From Nocardioides kongjuensis (GTDB lineage Bacteria > Actinomycetota > Actinomycetes > Propionibacteriales > Nocardioidaceae), in the NCBI RefSeq assembly GCF_013409625.1, contig NZ_JACCBF010000001.1, positions 620,001 through 684,000 on the forward strand: a stretch of DNA of 64,000 bases, in the 5' to 3' direction. The position numbers were made by a program, and so were the translations under genes. Below, in pieces: positions 26,803 through 35,494 of the stretch (the first letter of the stretch is position 1; the number at the start of each line of letters is the position of its first letter). The notes below the pieces were generated by a model that did no database searches, had not been told where the DNA came from, and worked only from the letters and a program-made list of their open reading frames with translations.

Positions 26803-27620
26803 AGGCTGGCGGCGAGCTGGCGGCGGGCGAGGTCCGCCGCCGCTCGGTCGTGGAGCCGGCCGACCAGGACGGTCAGGCCGACGCCGATGCCCGCCCACAG
26901 CGCGGCGAGGGTGATCAACGAGGAGCGGCGGAAGTACCAGAGCGTGTCGGCCGGGAAGTCGCCGAGCTCGTTGACCGTCGGCAGCAGGTACCCGGCGACC
27001 GACACGACCGCCACGTAGACCCCGGCGGCGACGAAGGTGGCCGTCCAGCCGTCGTACCTGGTGCGCAGTCGGTTGGCCAGCACGACCACCGCGATCGCGG
27101 CGAGCACGGAGACCAGCAGCAGCCCGAAGTACGACGCCGTGCGGCCGCCGATCGTCTCGCCGCTGCCGACCGCCGGTGGTGTGGCGGGGTACTTCGTGAA
27201 CGGCACGAGCGTGACCGCGACGAAGCCGATCAGCACCACCAGCGCGGTGGACCCGCGTGCCGAGAGGCTGCCGAGCCGGCCGAGCACGGCGGCGGCCGCC
27301 AGCGCTGCGAGACCGCCGAGGGCCGCGCCGATGGCGAGGGTGCCGGTCAGCAGGCCCCAGCTCTTCTGGTTCTCGCGCGAGATCTCGACCATGCCGTCCT
27401 GGCCGGCCGGCTCCTCGGCGTGCTCGGTGTGCCCGGCGTGGCCCTCGCTCGGCTGCGCGGCAGCCGACTCCTCGAGCGCGATGGCGTCGTCGACGTACGG
27501 CTCACCGAGGGCGAACGCGACGACGAAGGCGATCAGGCCGGCGACCAGGCCCACCGCGAGCCCGCGGATGAGGAAGGCAGCCGGGCTGAGGACAGACCTG
27601 TCCCTGGGAACGGTGCCCAT
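26799..27620 (-). CDS. cbtA: CbtA-family cobalt transporter subunit
   Basis: 273 residues with about six hydrophobic helices. Between helices 1 and 2 is a His-rich loop (EGHAGHTEHAEE), typical of CbtA and likely to collect cobalt. Family knowledge: CbtA and CbtB form a predicted B12-regulated cobalt importer. The ATG lies 6 bp after the cbtB stop, and the stop overlaps the cobD GTG. The unit sits behind a cobalamin riboswitch, so import is probably shut off when B12 is plentiful. Confidence 0.92.
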   Translation of the reverse strand: MGTVPRDRSVLSPAAFLIRGLAVGLVAGLIAFVVAFALGEPYVDDAIALEESAAAQPSEGHAGHTEHAEEPAGQDGMVEISRENQKSWGLLTGTLAIGAALGGLAALAAAAVLGRLGSLSARGSTALVVLIGFVAVTLVPFTKYPATPPAVGSGETIGGRTASYFGLLLVSVLAAIAVVVLANRLRTRYDGWTATFVAAGVYVAVVSVAGYLLPTVNELGDFPADTLWYFRRSSLITLAALWAGIGVGLTVLVGRLHDRAAADLARRQLAASL

Positions 27621-27626
27621 CGGGGG

Positions 27627-27848
27627 TCAGTGGCAGGGGTAGCCGAGGAGGTGGCGGGCGTCGTGGACCCACTCGTGCACGGCGTTGCCGGCGGGGAGCG
27701 AGATCGCACCCTGGTCGGCGCTCACGAAGAAGATCGCCAGCATGGCGAGCAGGCCGAAGAAGACGACCCAGGTGCCGAGCTGCAGCAGCGGGACGACCGG
27801 GACCTGGACGGCCGGCGCGGCGATGGGGGTGGCAGTGGACTGCGACAT
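27627..27848 (-). CDS. cbtB: CbtB-family small cobalt transporter subunit
   Basis: 73 residues with one transmembrane helix (LLQLGTWVVFFGLLAMLAIFF) and a His-rich end, HEWVHDARHLLGYPCH, as in CbtB proteins. It is the first gene after the riboswitch at 27899-28010, with GAGGAGG close to the ATG. It is thought to work with CbtA in cobalt uptake. Confidence 0.95.
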   Translation of the reverse strand: MSQSTATPIAAPAVQVPVVPLLQLGTWVVFFGLLAMLAIFFVSADQGAISLPAGNAVHEWVHDARHLLGYPCH

Positions 27849-27898
27849 GGTGCCTCCTCAGGGATTCAGCGTCCCTGGTCAATGGGTGTGAGGTGTGA

Positions 27899-28010
27899 GC
27901 AGGCACTCGTTCCTGACTCCACCGCACCCGTCCCCATGCTGTTGCTGGGACGGAGGCGGTGTCACAGTAGCGCGACTGTGCCGGACTCCCACCGGCTTCC
28001 TCGTGCCTGC
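27899..28010 (-). promoter_or_regulatory. cobalamin riboswitch upstream of cbtB-cbtA-cobD
   Basis: On the minus strand: closing helix GCAGGCAC/GTGCCTGC (28003-28010 with 27899-27906), GGAAGCCGGTGGGAGTCCGGC, the B12 box CGCTACTGTGAC and GGAGTCAGGAA. Between aptamer and gene, CAGGGA...TCCCTG forms a hairpin that touches the GAGGAGG ribosome-binding site, a likely translational switch. It begins 11 bp past the cobC stop. Confidence 0.95.
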
Positions 28011-28020
28011 ATGAAGGACT

Positions 28021-29016
28021 CTAGGGCATCGCGCTCAGTGCCCGCAGCAGCTCGTTCGTGGTGTCCGGTGGTCGGACGGCGATCCGGATCCAGCTGCCGT
28101 CGAGGCCGGGGAAGGTGTCGGCCCGTCGTACGGCGATCCCGCGCTCGCGCAGGGCGGCGTGCACGCCGTCGCCGACCCGGGCCAGCACGAAGGACGCGGT
28201 GGCCGGGAGGTGGTGGATGCCGAGGTCGGCGAGGCCCTTCTCGAGGTGCTCGCGCCAGTCCCGGACCTGCTCGGCCCTGCGCGTGGCCTCCGGCGCCGCC
28301 TCGGGGCCGGTGCAGGCGACGACCGCGGCGGCGGCGGTGGTGCCGACCGACCACGGGGTCTGGGCTCGCGCCAGCTCCGCGACGACGAGCGGGTCGCCGA
28401 CGACGTAGCCCGCGCGGATGCCGGGGATGCCCCAGTGCTTGGTCAGGGAGCGGAGCACGACCATGCCGTCCAGGGGGCCGCCGGCCAGGGACTCGGGCTC
28501 GCCGGGGACGCAGTCCATGAACGCCTCGTCGACCACGACCAGGCGGCCCGGGCGGCGCAGGCCGTCCAGCAGGGCGGCGGGGTGCAGGACGCCGGTGGGG
28601 TTGGTCGGGTTGCCGACGACGACCAGGTCGGCGTCCTGCGGCACCAGGGCCGGGTCGAGGGTGAACGGCTCGCGCAGCACCACCGGCGTCACCGTGTGGC
28701 CGGCCTGCTCGAGCGCGGCATGGGGCTCGGTGAACTGCGGGTGCACCACCACGGGCCGTCGCCAGGCACGCAGCCGGGCGACCAGCGTGAACGCCTCCGC
28801 GGCGCCGGCGGTCACCAGCACGTCGTCCTCGCTGCGCGCGTGGTGGGCGGCCACGGCCGCGCGCGCGGCGCTCGGGTCGGGGTAGGCGCCGACCTCGTCC
28901 AGCGAGCTGCGCAGGGCTGCGTCGAGCCAGGCGGGGCGCGGGCCGTCGTACACGTTGACGGCGAGGTCGAGCATCCCGCGGGCCTCGACGTCGCCGTGGT
29001 GGCGCAGGTCAACCAT
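28021..29016 (-). CDS. cobC: CobC-type aminotransferase (L-threonine-O-3-phosphate decarboxylase-like)
   Basis: 331 residues, PLP fold-type I. The PLP lysine is in VLRSLTKHWGIPGIRAGY, the Asp in VVVDEAFMD, and NPTNPTG precedes. CobC/CobD proteins of this group make the (R)-1-amino-2-propanol phosphate linker; some homologues (mycobacterial Rv2231c type) may act as general aminotransferases. It is the last gene of the ten-gene minus-strand cob operon and overlaps cobB by 8 nt. The next unit's riboswitch begins 11 bp after its stop. Confidence 0.9.
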   Translation of the reverse strand: MVDLRHHGDVEARGMLDLAVNVYDGPRPAWLDAALRSSLDEVGAYPDPSAARAAVAAHHARSEDDVLVTAGAAEAFTLVARLRAWRRPVVVHPQFTEPHAALEQAGHTVTPVVLREPFTLDPALVPQDADLVVVGNPTNPTGVLHPAALLDGLRRPGRLVVVDEAFMDCVPGEPESLAGGPLDGMVVLRSLTKHWGIPGIRAGYVVGDPLVVAELARAQTPWSVGTTAAAAVVACTGPEAAPEATRRAEQVRDWREHLEKGLADLGIHHLPATASFVLARVGDGVHAALRERGIAVRRADTFPGLDGSWIRIAVRPPDTTNELLRALSAMP

Positions 29017-30352
29017 GGGCGTGCACCGCCTCGGCGAAGCGGGCCGCGAGGCGGGGGTGCCCGGCCCAGTGCGTGTGGAGGTACGACGCGTGCAGGGTCG
29101 GCGAGGCGAAGCCGACGTCCTCGCCGTCGATCGTCCACGCCGGGGCCCCGGCGGCCGTCGGGGTGACCGTGGTGCGGTGGAACTCGTGCCCCGTGACCTG
29201 CTCGCCGGCGCGGGTCAGCAAGGTGTCGGCGGTCGCGGTGGCGACGGGGTAGCGCAGGGTGAGCCGCTCGGTCATCGCCGCGTCGGCGTCGAGGACGCCG
29301 GCCATCGGGGCGCCGTCGAGGGTGCGGCACAGGTAGAGCAGGCCGGCGCACTCGGCGACGGTCGGCAGCCCGTCGAGCACGGCCTCGCGGATCTGGGCGC
29401 GCAGGGTGCTGTTGGCCGTCAGGTCGGCGGCGTGCACCTCGGGGAACCCGCCGCCGAGGTACAGGCCCGCGGTGCCGTCCGGCAGTGCCGGATCGCTCGC
29501 CGGGTCGAACGGGACGACGTCGCAGCCGTGGGCGGCGAGGAGCTCGGCGGTCTCGGCGTACCGGAAGGTGAAGGCCCGTCCCGCCGCGACTGCCACCTTC
29601 TGCCGGGTCGGCGGGATCTGCGAGCCATTGCGCGCCGGGTCGGCGGTCCAGGGAGCCGCTGCGAGCGGGGGCGCCGACCGGGCGAGGGCGAGGACGGCGT
29701 CGAGGTCGACGTGCTCGGCGACGACCTCGGCCAGTCGCGCCACGACCTGCTCGGACTCGCCGCGCTCGGCGGCGGTGACCAGGCCGAGGTGGCGCGAGGG
29801 GGTGGCGATCGAGGCGTCGCGGGGGATGACTCCCAGCACGGGCAGGGAGATCGACGAGCGGACCTCGTCGGCGTGCCGCGGCGAGCCGGCCTGGTTCAGG
29901 ATCACGCCGGCGACCGACACGCTCGGGTCCCAGGTCGCCATGCCGTGCACCACCGCGCCGATCGAGCGCGAGGAGCGGGAGATGTCGACGACGAGGACGA
30001 CGGGCGTGCGGGTCAGCGCGGCGACGTGGGCGGTGGAGGAGAAGCCGTTGCCGCCGATCCGTCCGTCGTAGAGGCCCATCACGCCCTCGACCACGGCGAC
30101 CTCGGCGCCGCGCGCGCCGTGCAGCAGCAGCGGGGCGACCAGGTCCTCGCCGACCAGGTGCGGGTCGAGGTTGCGGCCGGGACGCCCGCAGGCGAGCGCG
30201 TGGTAGCCGGGGTCGATGTAGTCGGGGCCCACCTTGTGCCCGCTCACCTCGTGCCCCGCCGCCGCCAGGGCAGCCATCAGGCCCGTGGCGACGGTCGTCT
30301 TGCCCTGTCCGGTGGCGGGCGCGGCGACGACGACGCGGGGCAGGGGCGTCAC
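29009..30352 (-). CDS. cobB: hydrogenobyrinic acid a,c-diamide synthase
   Basis: 447 residues. The N-terminal ATPase has the P-loop APATGQGKTTVATGL and HKVGPDYIDPGYH; the C-terminal glutaminase has YLGGGFPEVHAADL and the nucleophile in VAECAGLLYLCR. It amidates the a and c carboxylates of hydrogenobyrinic acid before cobalt insertion. Two adjacent GTG codons (30355 and 30352) are possible starts; the second overlaps the cobO stop as GTGA, the pattern of this operon, and is chosen. Confidence 0.95.
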   Translation of the reverse strand: MTPLPRVVVAAPATGQGKTTVATGLMAALAAAGHEVSGHKVGPDYIDPGYHALACGRPGRNLDPHLVGEDLVAPLLLHGARGAEVAVVEGVMGLYDGRIGGNGFSSTAHVAALTRTPVVLVVDISRSSRSIGAVVHGMATWDPSVSVAGVILNQAGSPRHADEVRSSISLPVLGVIPRDASIATPSRHLGLVTAAERGESEQVVARLAEVVAEHVDLDAVLALARSAPPLAAAPWTADPARNGSQIPPTRQKVAVAAGRAFTFRYAETAELLAAHGCDVVPFDPASDPALPDGTAGLYLGGGFPEVHAADLTANSTLRAQIREAVLDGLPTVAECAGLLYLCRTLDGAPMAGVLDADAAMTERLTLRYPVATATADTLLTRAGEQVTGHEFHRTTVTPTAAGAPAWTIDGEDVGFASPTLHASYLHTHWAGHPRLAARFAEAVHAHG

Positions 30353-30945
30353 CACTCGATGCCCTTCTGGCCCTTCTGGCCGACGTCCATCGGGTGCTTG
30401 ACCTTGGTCATCTCGGTGACCAGGTCGGCGAGCTCGACCAGCTTGGGGTCGGCCCGGCGGCCGGTGATCACGACGTGCTGGTGGCCCGGACGGTTCGCGA
30501 GCGTCTCCACGACGTCGTCGACGTCCACCCAGCCCCAGTTGATCGGGTAGGTGAACTCGTCGAGCAGGTACAGGTCGTGCTGCTCGGCCGCGATCCGCCG
30601 CTTGATCTCCGCCCAGCCCTCGGCGGCGTCGGCGGCGTGGTCCTCCTCGGACCCGGCCTTGCGCGACCACGACCAGCCCGAGCCCATCTTGTGCCACTCG
30701 ACGGTGCCGTTGCCCGGGGGCAGCTTCTCGAACGCGGTCTGCTCGCCGAGGCGCCACTTCGCGGACTTCACGAACTGGAACACCCCGATGTCCCAGCCCT
30801 GGTTCCAGCCGCGCAGCGCGAGCCCGAAGGCCGCGGTCGACTTCCCCTTGCCGTCGCCGGTGTGCACCATCACGAGCGGCCGGTTGCGGCGCTGGCGGGT
30901 GGTGAGCCCGTCGTCCGGTACGACGAGCGGCTGGCCCTCAGGCAT
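30349..30945 (-). CDS. cobO: cob(I)yrinic acid a,c-diamide adenosyltransferase (CobA/CobO/BtuR type)
   Basis: 198 residues with the P-loop VMVHTGDGKGKSTAAFGLA, FVKSAKWRLGEQ, LYLLDEFTYPINWGWV and the final MTKVKHPMDVGQKGQKGIEW typical of the family. It transfers the adenosyl group of ATP to cob(I)yrinate diamide, forming the Co-C bond. It starts with ATG overlapping bluB by 8 nt and ends overlapping cobB. Confidence 0.97.
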   Translation of the reverse strand: MPEGQPLVVPDDGLTTRQRRNRPLVMVHTGDGKGKSTAAFGLALRGWNQGWDIGVFQFVKSAKWRLGEQTAFEKLPPGNGTVEWHKMGSGWSWSRKAGSEEDHAADAAEGWAEIKRRIAAEQHDLYLLDEFTYPINWGWVDVDDVVETLANRPGHQHVVITGRRADPKLVELADLVTEMTKVKHPMDVGQKGQKGIEW

Positions 30946-31591
30946 GGTCGTCCTCCCTTGCTTGCCAGGTGTCTTCGTGGATGGCGTCGGCGAGCGGGCG
31001 GCGCGAGCGCCAGCCGTGCCGCTCGAGGTCGGGCACGGTCTCGAGGTGGCTGACGGTGCCGAGGCACAGCCACGCGACCGGGCGTACGTCGGCCGGGATC
31101 CCCAACAGCTCCTGCAGGAAGGACTCCCGGTAGAAGGACACCCAGCCCAGGCCGAGGCCCTCGGCGGTCGCGGCGAGCCAGAGGTTCTGGATCGCCAGCA
31201 CCGTCGAGTAGAGGCCGGCGTCGGCGATCGCGTGCCGGCCGAGCACGTGGGTGCCGCCGCGCGCCTGGCTGTGGGTGACCACGACGCCCAGCGACGACTC
31301 GCAGATCCCCTCGACCTTGATCCTGTCGAAGGTCGTGCGCCGCTCGGGCGGCAGCGAGGCGGCGAAGGTGTCGCGCTCGGTGGCCACGTGGTCGCGGAAG
31401 GTGCGCCGCAGCGCGGGGTCGCGCACCAGCACGAAGTCCCACGGCTGCGTCATGCCGACGCTCGGGGCGCGGTGCGCGGCATCGAGGACCCGGTGCAGCA
31501 CGTCGTCGGGCACGGGCGCGCCGGTGAACTCGGCCCGGACGTCGCGGCGGCGGCCGATGACGTCGTACAGGTCGGTGGTCGTGGTGCTCAT
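30938..31591 (-). CDS. bluB: 5,6-dimethylbenzimidazole synthase
   Basis: 217 residues of the nitroreductase-like BluB family. It fragments FMNH2 with oxygen to give the lower ligand DMB. Visible motifs are the N-terminal [25 protein letters not shown] (the region with the conserved SVG loop) and [10 protein letters not shown]. It begins by ATGA overlap with the chelatase gene. Its presence in the riboswitch-controlled operon indicates true cobalamin with a DMB base. Confidence 0.95.
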   Translation of the reverse strand: MSTTTTDLYDVIGRRRDVRAEFTGAPVPDDVLHRVLDAAHRAPSVGMTQPWDFVLVRDPALRRTFRDHVATERDTFAASLPPERRTTFDRIKVEGICESSLGVVVTHSQARGGTHVLGRHAIADAGLYSTVLAIQNLWLAATAEGLGLGWVSFYRESFLQELLGIPADVRPVAWLCLGTVSHLETVPDLERHGWRSRRPLADAIHEDTWQAREDDHA

Positions 31592-33534
31592 GCGGCTCTC
31601 CGGGTGACGTCGACGAGCGCCTCGGCGCTGACCTCGCCGATCGGGACGTGCTCGGCGCCGAGGTGCTCGGCGAGCGTGGCGGCCAGGCCCATCCGCATCG
31701 GGCCGGACTCGCAGTCGACGACCACGCTGGCGATCCCGGCCTCGGCGAGCAGGCCCGCGGCCATCCGGGAGCGGACCACGGCGTCGGCGCCCGCGGTCGC
31801 GCGGCCGTCGGTCACCACGACGAGCAGTGCCCGCCGCTGCGGGTCGCGGGTGCGCTCGACGGCGAGCAGGTGCGCGGCCTCCAGGAGTCCCTCGGCGAGC
31901 GGGGTCCGGCCGCCGGCGGGCAGGTCCTCCAGCCGCTGCGCGGCGGCGTCGACGGAGTGCGTCGGCGGCAGCGCCACCTCGGCCTCGGCGCCGCGGAAGG
32001 TGACCAGCCCGACCTTGTCGCGACGCTGGTAGGCGTCGAGCAGCAGGCTCAGCACCGCGGTCTTCACCTGCTCCATCCGGCGCCGCGCGGCCATCGACCC
32101 CGAGGCGTCGACGCAGAACAGGACGAGGTTCGACTCCCGTCCCTCGCGCACGGCGACCCGCAGGTCGGCCGGCTCCAGCAGCAGCCGACCCCCGGTCCGC
32201 CCACGTGCGACCTGGTGGCGCACGGCCGCCCGGATGGTCTCGGTGAGGTGGATCGCACCGCCCGCGGCGGTCGGGGTGGTCGCGCCGATCCGGCGGCCGT
32301 TGCTGGTGCGGGCCCGGCTGCGCCGTCCGGCGGTGCCGGCGCCGACGCCGCGGACGGTGAGCAGCCGGGTGCGGTACGCCGCCGCGGTGGCCGCGACGTT
32401 GCTCGGCGCGGTGCCCGTGCCGTCGCCATCCGTCGGCGGCGCACTGGCGGGTGCGTCGGCGGGTGCGTCGGCGGGTGCGTCGGCCGGATCGCCGTCGCCG
32501 TCGTCGGCTGCGCCGTCCCCGTCGGCGGCGGGGCCCTGGGGCTCCGGCTCGGGCCCGTCGTCGGGGCCGTCCGGCTCCGGCGGCAGGTCGTCGCCGAGCA
32601 CCTGGTCGAGCAGGTCCTCGTCCAGTCCGGGCGCGTCGAACGGCTTGCGCCGGCGCCGGTGCGGCAGCGCCAGCCGGGCCGCGACCCGGATGTCGTCGAG
32701 CGTCACCTGCGAGCGGCCGGACCAGGCCGCGTGGGCGACCGCGGTGCGGGCGGTGACGATGTCGGCGCGCAGGCCGTCGACGTCGAACGCCGCGCACACC
32801 TCGGCGATCTTGAGCAGTCCGGCGTCGGTGAGCCGGACCTCGCCGACCAGGCTCCGCGCCGACGCGATCCGCGCCTGCAGCGCGGCCTCCGCGTCGGCGT
32901 ACCGGGCGGCGAACCCGGCCGGGTCGGCGTCGTACGCCATCCGTCGGCGGACCACCTCGGCCCGCAGGGCCGGGTCGCGCGGGGCGGCGACCTCGACGGT
33001 CAGGCCGAACCGGTCGAGCAGCTGCGGGCGCAGCTCGCCCTCCTCGGGGTTCATCGTGCCGACCAGCACGAACCGCGCCTCGTGGGTCATCGAGACCCCG
33101 TCGCGCTCGACGGTCGCCCGGCCCATCGCGGCCGCGTCGAGGAGCAGGTCGACCAGGTGGTCGTGGAGCAGGTTGACCTCGTCGACGTACAGGATCCCGC
33201 GGTGGGCCTTGGCCAGCAGGCCGGGCTCGTACTCGGCCCTGCCCTCCGCCAGCGCGCTCTCGAGGTTGATGGAGCCGGTGACCCGGTCCTCCGTCGCGCC
33301 GATCGGCAGCTCCACGAGCGGGACCGGCCGGTCCTCGACGGGCGGCAGCACGGCGGCCAGGGCGCGCACGATCGTCGACTTGGCCGTGCCCTTCTCGCCG
33401 CGCACCAGCACGCCGCCGACCTCGGGAGCGATCGTGGTGAGGATCAGGGCCAGGGCCATCGGGTCCGGTCCGTCCGGGCCGTCGGCGCCGACCACGGCGC
33501 TGAAGGGGAAGTGCTGGATCTGGGGGGAGGTCAT
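31588..33534 (-). CDS. fused ChlI/ChlD-type AAA+ and vWA chelatase subunit (CobN partner)
   Basis: 648 residues. AAA+ domain (1-340): Walker [17 protein letters not shown], Walker [12 protein letters not shown], sensor [19 protein letters not shown]. An acidic Pro/Ala/Asp linker (350-430) holds three tandem ADAP units, and a vWA domain (about 460-648) has the MIDAS motif VDASGSM. This joins the I and D subunits of magnesium/cobalt chelatase in one chain. In this operon it is the natural energy partner of CobN for cobalt insertion. It overlaps cobM and bluB by 4 nt each. Usual database naming is magnesium chelatase; context favours cobalt. Confidence 0.93.
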   Translation of the reverse strand: MTSPQIQHFPFSAVVGADGPDGPDPMALALILTTIAPEVGGVLVRGEKGTAKSTIVRALAAVLPPVEDRPVPLVELPIGATEDRVTGSINLESALAEGRAEYEPGLLAKAHRGILYVDEVNLLHDHLVDLLLDAAAMGRATVERDGVSMTHEARFVLVGTMNPEEGELRPQLLDRFGLTVEVAAPRDPALRAEVVRRRMAYDADPAGFAARYADAEAALQARIASARSLVGEVRLTDAGLLKIAEVCAAFDVDGLRADIVTARTAVAHAAWSGRSQVTLDDIRVAARLALPHRRRRKPFDAPGLDEDLLDQVLGDDLPPEPDGPDDGPEPEPQGPAADGDGAADDGDGDPADAPADAPADAPASAPPTDGDGTGTAPSNVAATAAAYRTRLLTVRGVGAGTAGRRSRARTSNGRRIGATTPTAAGGAIHLTETIRAAVRHQVARGRTGGRLLLEPADLRVAVREGRESNLVLFCVDASGSMAARRRMEQVKTAVLSLLLDAYQRRDKVGLVTFRGAEAEVALPPTHSVDAAAQRLEDLPAGGRTPLAEGLLEAAHLLAVERTRDPQRRALLVVVTDGRATAGADAVVRSRMAAGLLAEAGIASVVVDCESGPMRMGLAATLAEHLGAEHVPIGEVSAEALVDVTRRAA

Positions 33535-34298
33535 CGGAGGCGCTCCTTGCGGGCCACGCGTTCGGGGGAGTACAGGTACGACTCGGCGTCCGAGCGTTGA
33601 TCGCCGGACGCGAGCGCCGGACCGACCAGGATCACGGCGGCCTGCCGCAGCCCGGCGTCCTCGACGAGGTCGGCGACGGTGCCGACGGTGCCGCGCAGCA
33701 CGAGCTCCTCGGGCTGCGAGGCGCGGGAGACGACCGCGACCGGGCAGTCCTCGCCGTAGTGCGCGACCAGCTCGGCCATCAGCGTGCGGGTGCGGGTGAT
33801 CGCGAGGTGCAGCACGAGGGTCGCGCCGGTCGCTGCGTACGCCGCCAGCGACTCGCGCTCCGGCATCGCCGTCGAGCGTGCCTGGGTACGGGTCAGCACC
33901 ACCGACTGCGCGACGAGTGGCACCGTCAGCTCGCGCCCGACGATCGCTGCCGCGGCGGCGTACGCCGGCACGCCGGGCGTCACGTCCCACGGCACCCCGG
34001 CCGCGTCGAGGCGTCGGGTCTGCTCGTGCAGGGCGGAGTAGAGCGAGGGATCGCCCGACGTGAGCCGGACGACGTCGCGCCCGCCGACGTGCGCCTGCAC
34101 CATCACGGCGGTGATCCGGTCGAGGTCGAGGTCCTGGGTGTCGACCCGGTCGGCGTCCTCGCGGCAGTGCGAGAGCACCTCGGCGTCGATGTAGGTGCCG
34201 GGGTACAGCACGACGTCCGCCTTGCCGAGCAGGGTCGCCGCGCGCAGGGTGATCAGGTCGGCCGCGCCGGGGCCGGCGCCGACGAAGTGCACGGTCAC
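33531..34298 (-). CDS. cobM: precorrin-4 C11-methyltransferase
   Basis: 255 residues, tetrapyrrole methylase fold: [19 protein letters not shown], the [19 protein letters not shown] motif and [13 protein letters not shown]. It methylates C-11 of precorrin-4 with SAM to give precorrin-5. GTG 34298 gives the expected start just before the first strand and overlaps the cobL stop as GTGA; the stop overlaps the chelatase ATG. Confidence 0.95.
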   Translation of the reverse strand: MTVHFVGAGPGAADLITLRAATLLGKADVVLYPGTYIDAEVLSHCREDADRVDTQDLDLDRITAVMVQAHVGGRDVVRLTSGDPSLYSALHEQTRRLDAAGVPWDVTPGVPAYAAAAAIVGRELTVPLVAQSVVLTRTQARSTAMPERESLAAYAATGATLVLHLAITRTRTLMAELVAHYGEDCPVAVVSRASQPEELVLRGTVGTVADLVEDAGLRQAAVILVGPALASGDQRSDAESYLYSPERVARKERLR

Positions 34299-35494
34299 GG
34301 AGCTTCTCCCTCGATCGGCTTGGTCCAGGCCCACTGCACGACGGCACGGGCCGGCGTCCAGCCGGTGAACCGCCCGCCCAGCGGGGTGACGTGCTCGACA
34401 CAGAGCCGGGTCAGCTCGCCGCCGTGGGCGCCGAAGGCGTCGACGAGCAGCCGCTCGGTCTCCAGGGTCACGCCGTGCGCGACCAGCCGGCCGCCGGGTG
34501 CGAGGGCGTCACGGCACAGTCCGACCAGGCCGTCCGCGGTCGCGCCGCCCCCGACGAAGACCGCGTCGGGCGTGGGCAGGCCGGCGAGGGCGTCGGGGGC
34601 ACGGCCGGTGACCACCTCGAGGCGGGGTACGCCGAGCCGGCTCGCGTTGCGACCGATCCGGGCCGCGCGCTCCTCGTCGGCCTCGACCGCGGTGGCGGTG
34701 GTGAGCGGGTGCGCGCGCAGCCACTCGATCGCGACCGACCCGGCCCCGGCGCCGACGTCCCAGAGCCGGTCGCCGGGCCGCGGGGCGAGCCGGGCGAGGG
34801 CGCTGGCGCGGACGTCGCGCTTGGTCAGCTGTCCGTCGTGCTCGAAGGCGTCGTCGGGGAGCCCGGTCGCCCACGTGGCGAAGCCGTCGCCGGCGACCTC
34901 GAGGGCGAGGACGTGCAGCCGCGGGACCGGGCAGGGGTGGACCGCGTGGGTCTCGGCACCACTGCCCAGGTCGCCGAGGACGTGGATCGTCGTGGCACCG
35001 AAGCCGGACTCCTCCAGCAGCGCAGCCACCGCGGCCGGGGTGCTCTCGTCGGAGGACAGCACCAGCAGCCGCCGGCCGGGGGCGAGCTCGCGGCGCAGCG
35101 CGTCGACGTCGCGGCCGACCAGCGTCACGACGGCGGACTCCTCGGCCGACCAGCCCATCCGCGCCCGCGCGAGGGACACCGAGGACACGGCCGGGACGAC
35201 GTCGACCGCGTCGGGTCCGAGCAGCCGGATGAGCGTCGTACCGATGCCGGAGACCAGCGGGTCGCCCGACGCCAGGGCCACGATGCTGCGGCCCCGGTGC
35301 TCCTTCAGCACGCCGGGCAGTGCGGACAGCGGGCGCGGCCACGGGCGGCGTACCTGACCGGGGACGGCGGGCACCAGGTCGAGGTGGCGCTCGCCGCCGA
35401 GCAGCACCTCGGCGTTGCCGACCAGGGCCCGGGAGGCGGGCGGGAGGTGGCCGTCGGCGCCGATGCCGACGACGGTGATCCGTCGGCCGGTCAC
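34295..35494 (-). CDS. cobL: precorrin-6Y C5,15-methyltransferase (decarboxylating)
   Basis: 399 residues, a CbiE-CbiT fusion. The N-terminal CbiE part (1-200) has [18 protein letters not shown] and [15 protein letters not shown]; the C-terminal CbiT part (about 215-399) has [15 protein letters not shown] and the SAM site [17 protein letters not shown]. It methylates C-5 and C-15 of precorrin-6B and decarboxylates the C-12 acetate. GTG 35494 overlaps the cobIJ stop as GTGA. Confidence 0.96.
   Translation of the reverse strand: MTGRRITVVGIGADGHLPPASRALVGNAEVLLGGERHLDLVPAVPGQVRRPWPRPLSALPGVLKEHRGRSIVALASGDPLVSGIGTTLIRLLGPDAVDVVPAVSSVSLARARMGWSAEESAVVTLVGRDVDALRRELAPGRRLLVLSSDESTPAAVAALLEESGFGATTIHVLGDLGSGAETHAVHPCPVPRLHVLALEVAGDGFATWATGLPDDAFEHDGQLTKRDVRASALARLAPRPGDRLWDVGAGAGSVAIEWLRAHPLTTATAVEADEERAARIGRNASRLGVPRLEVVTGRAPDALAGLPTPDAVFVGGGATADGLVGLCRDALAPGGRLVAHGVTLETERLLVDAFGAHGGELTRLCVEHVTPLGGRFTGWTPARAVVQWAWTKPIEGEAP

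Noticed and set aside
32447..32484. Three tandem 12-bp units (gcgggtgcgtcg type) as a regulatory repeat
   Set aside because: They lie inside the chelatase gene and encode the ADAP units of its flexible acidic linker; they are explained as low-complexity coding repeats.
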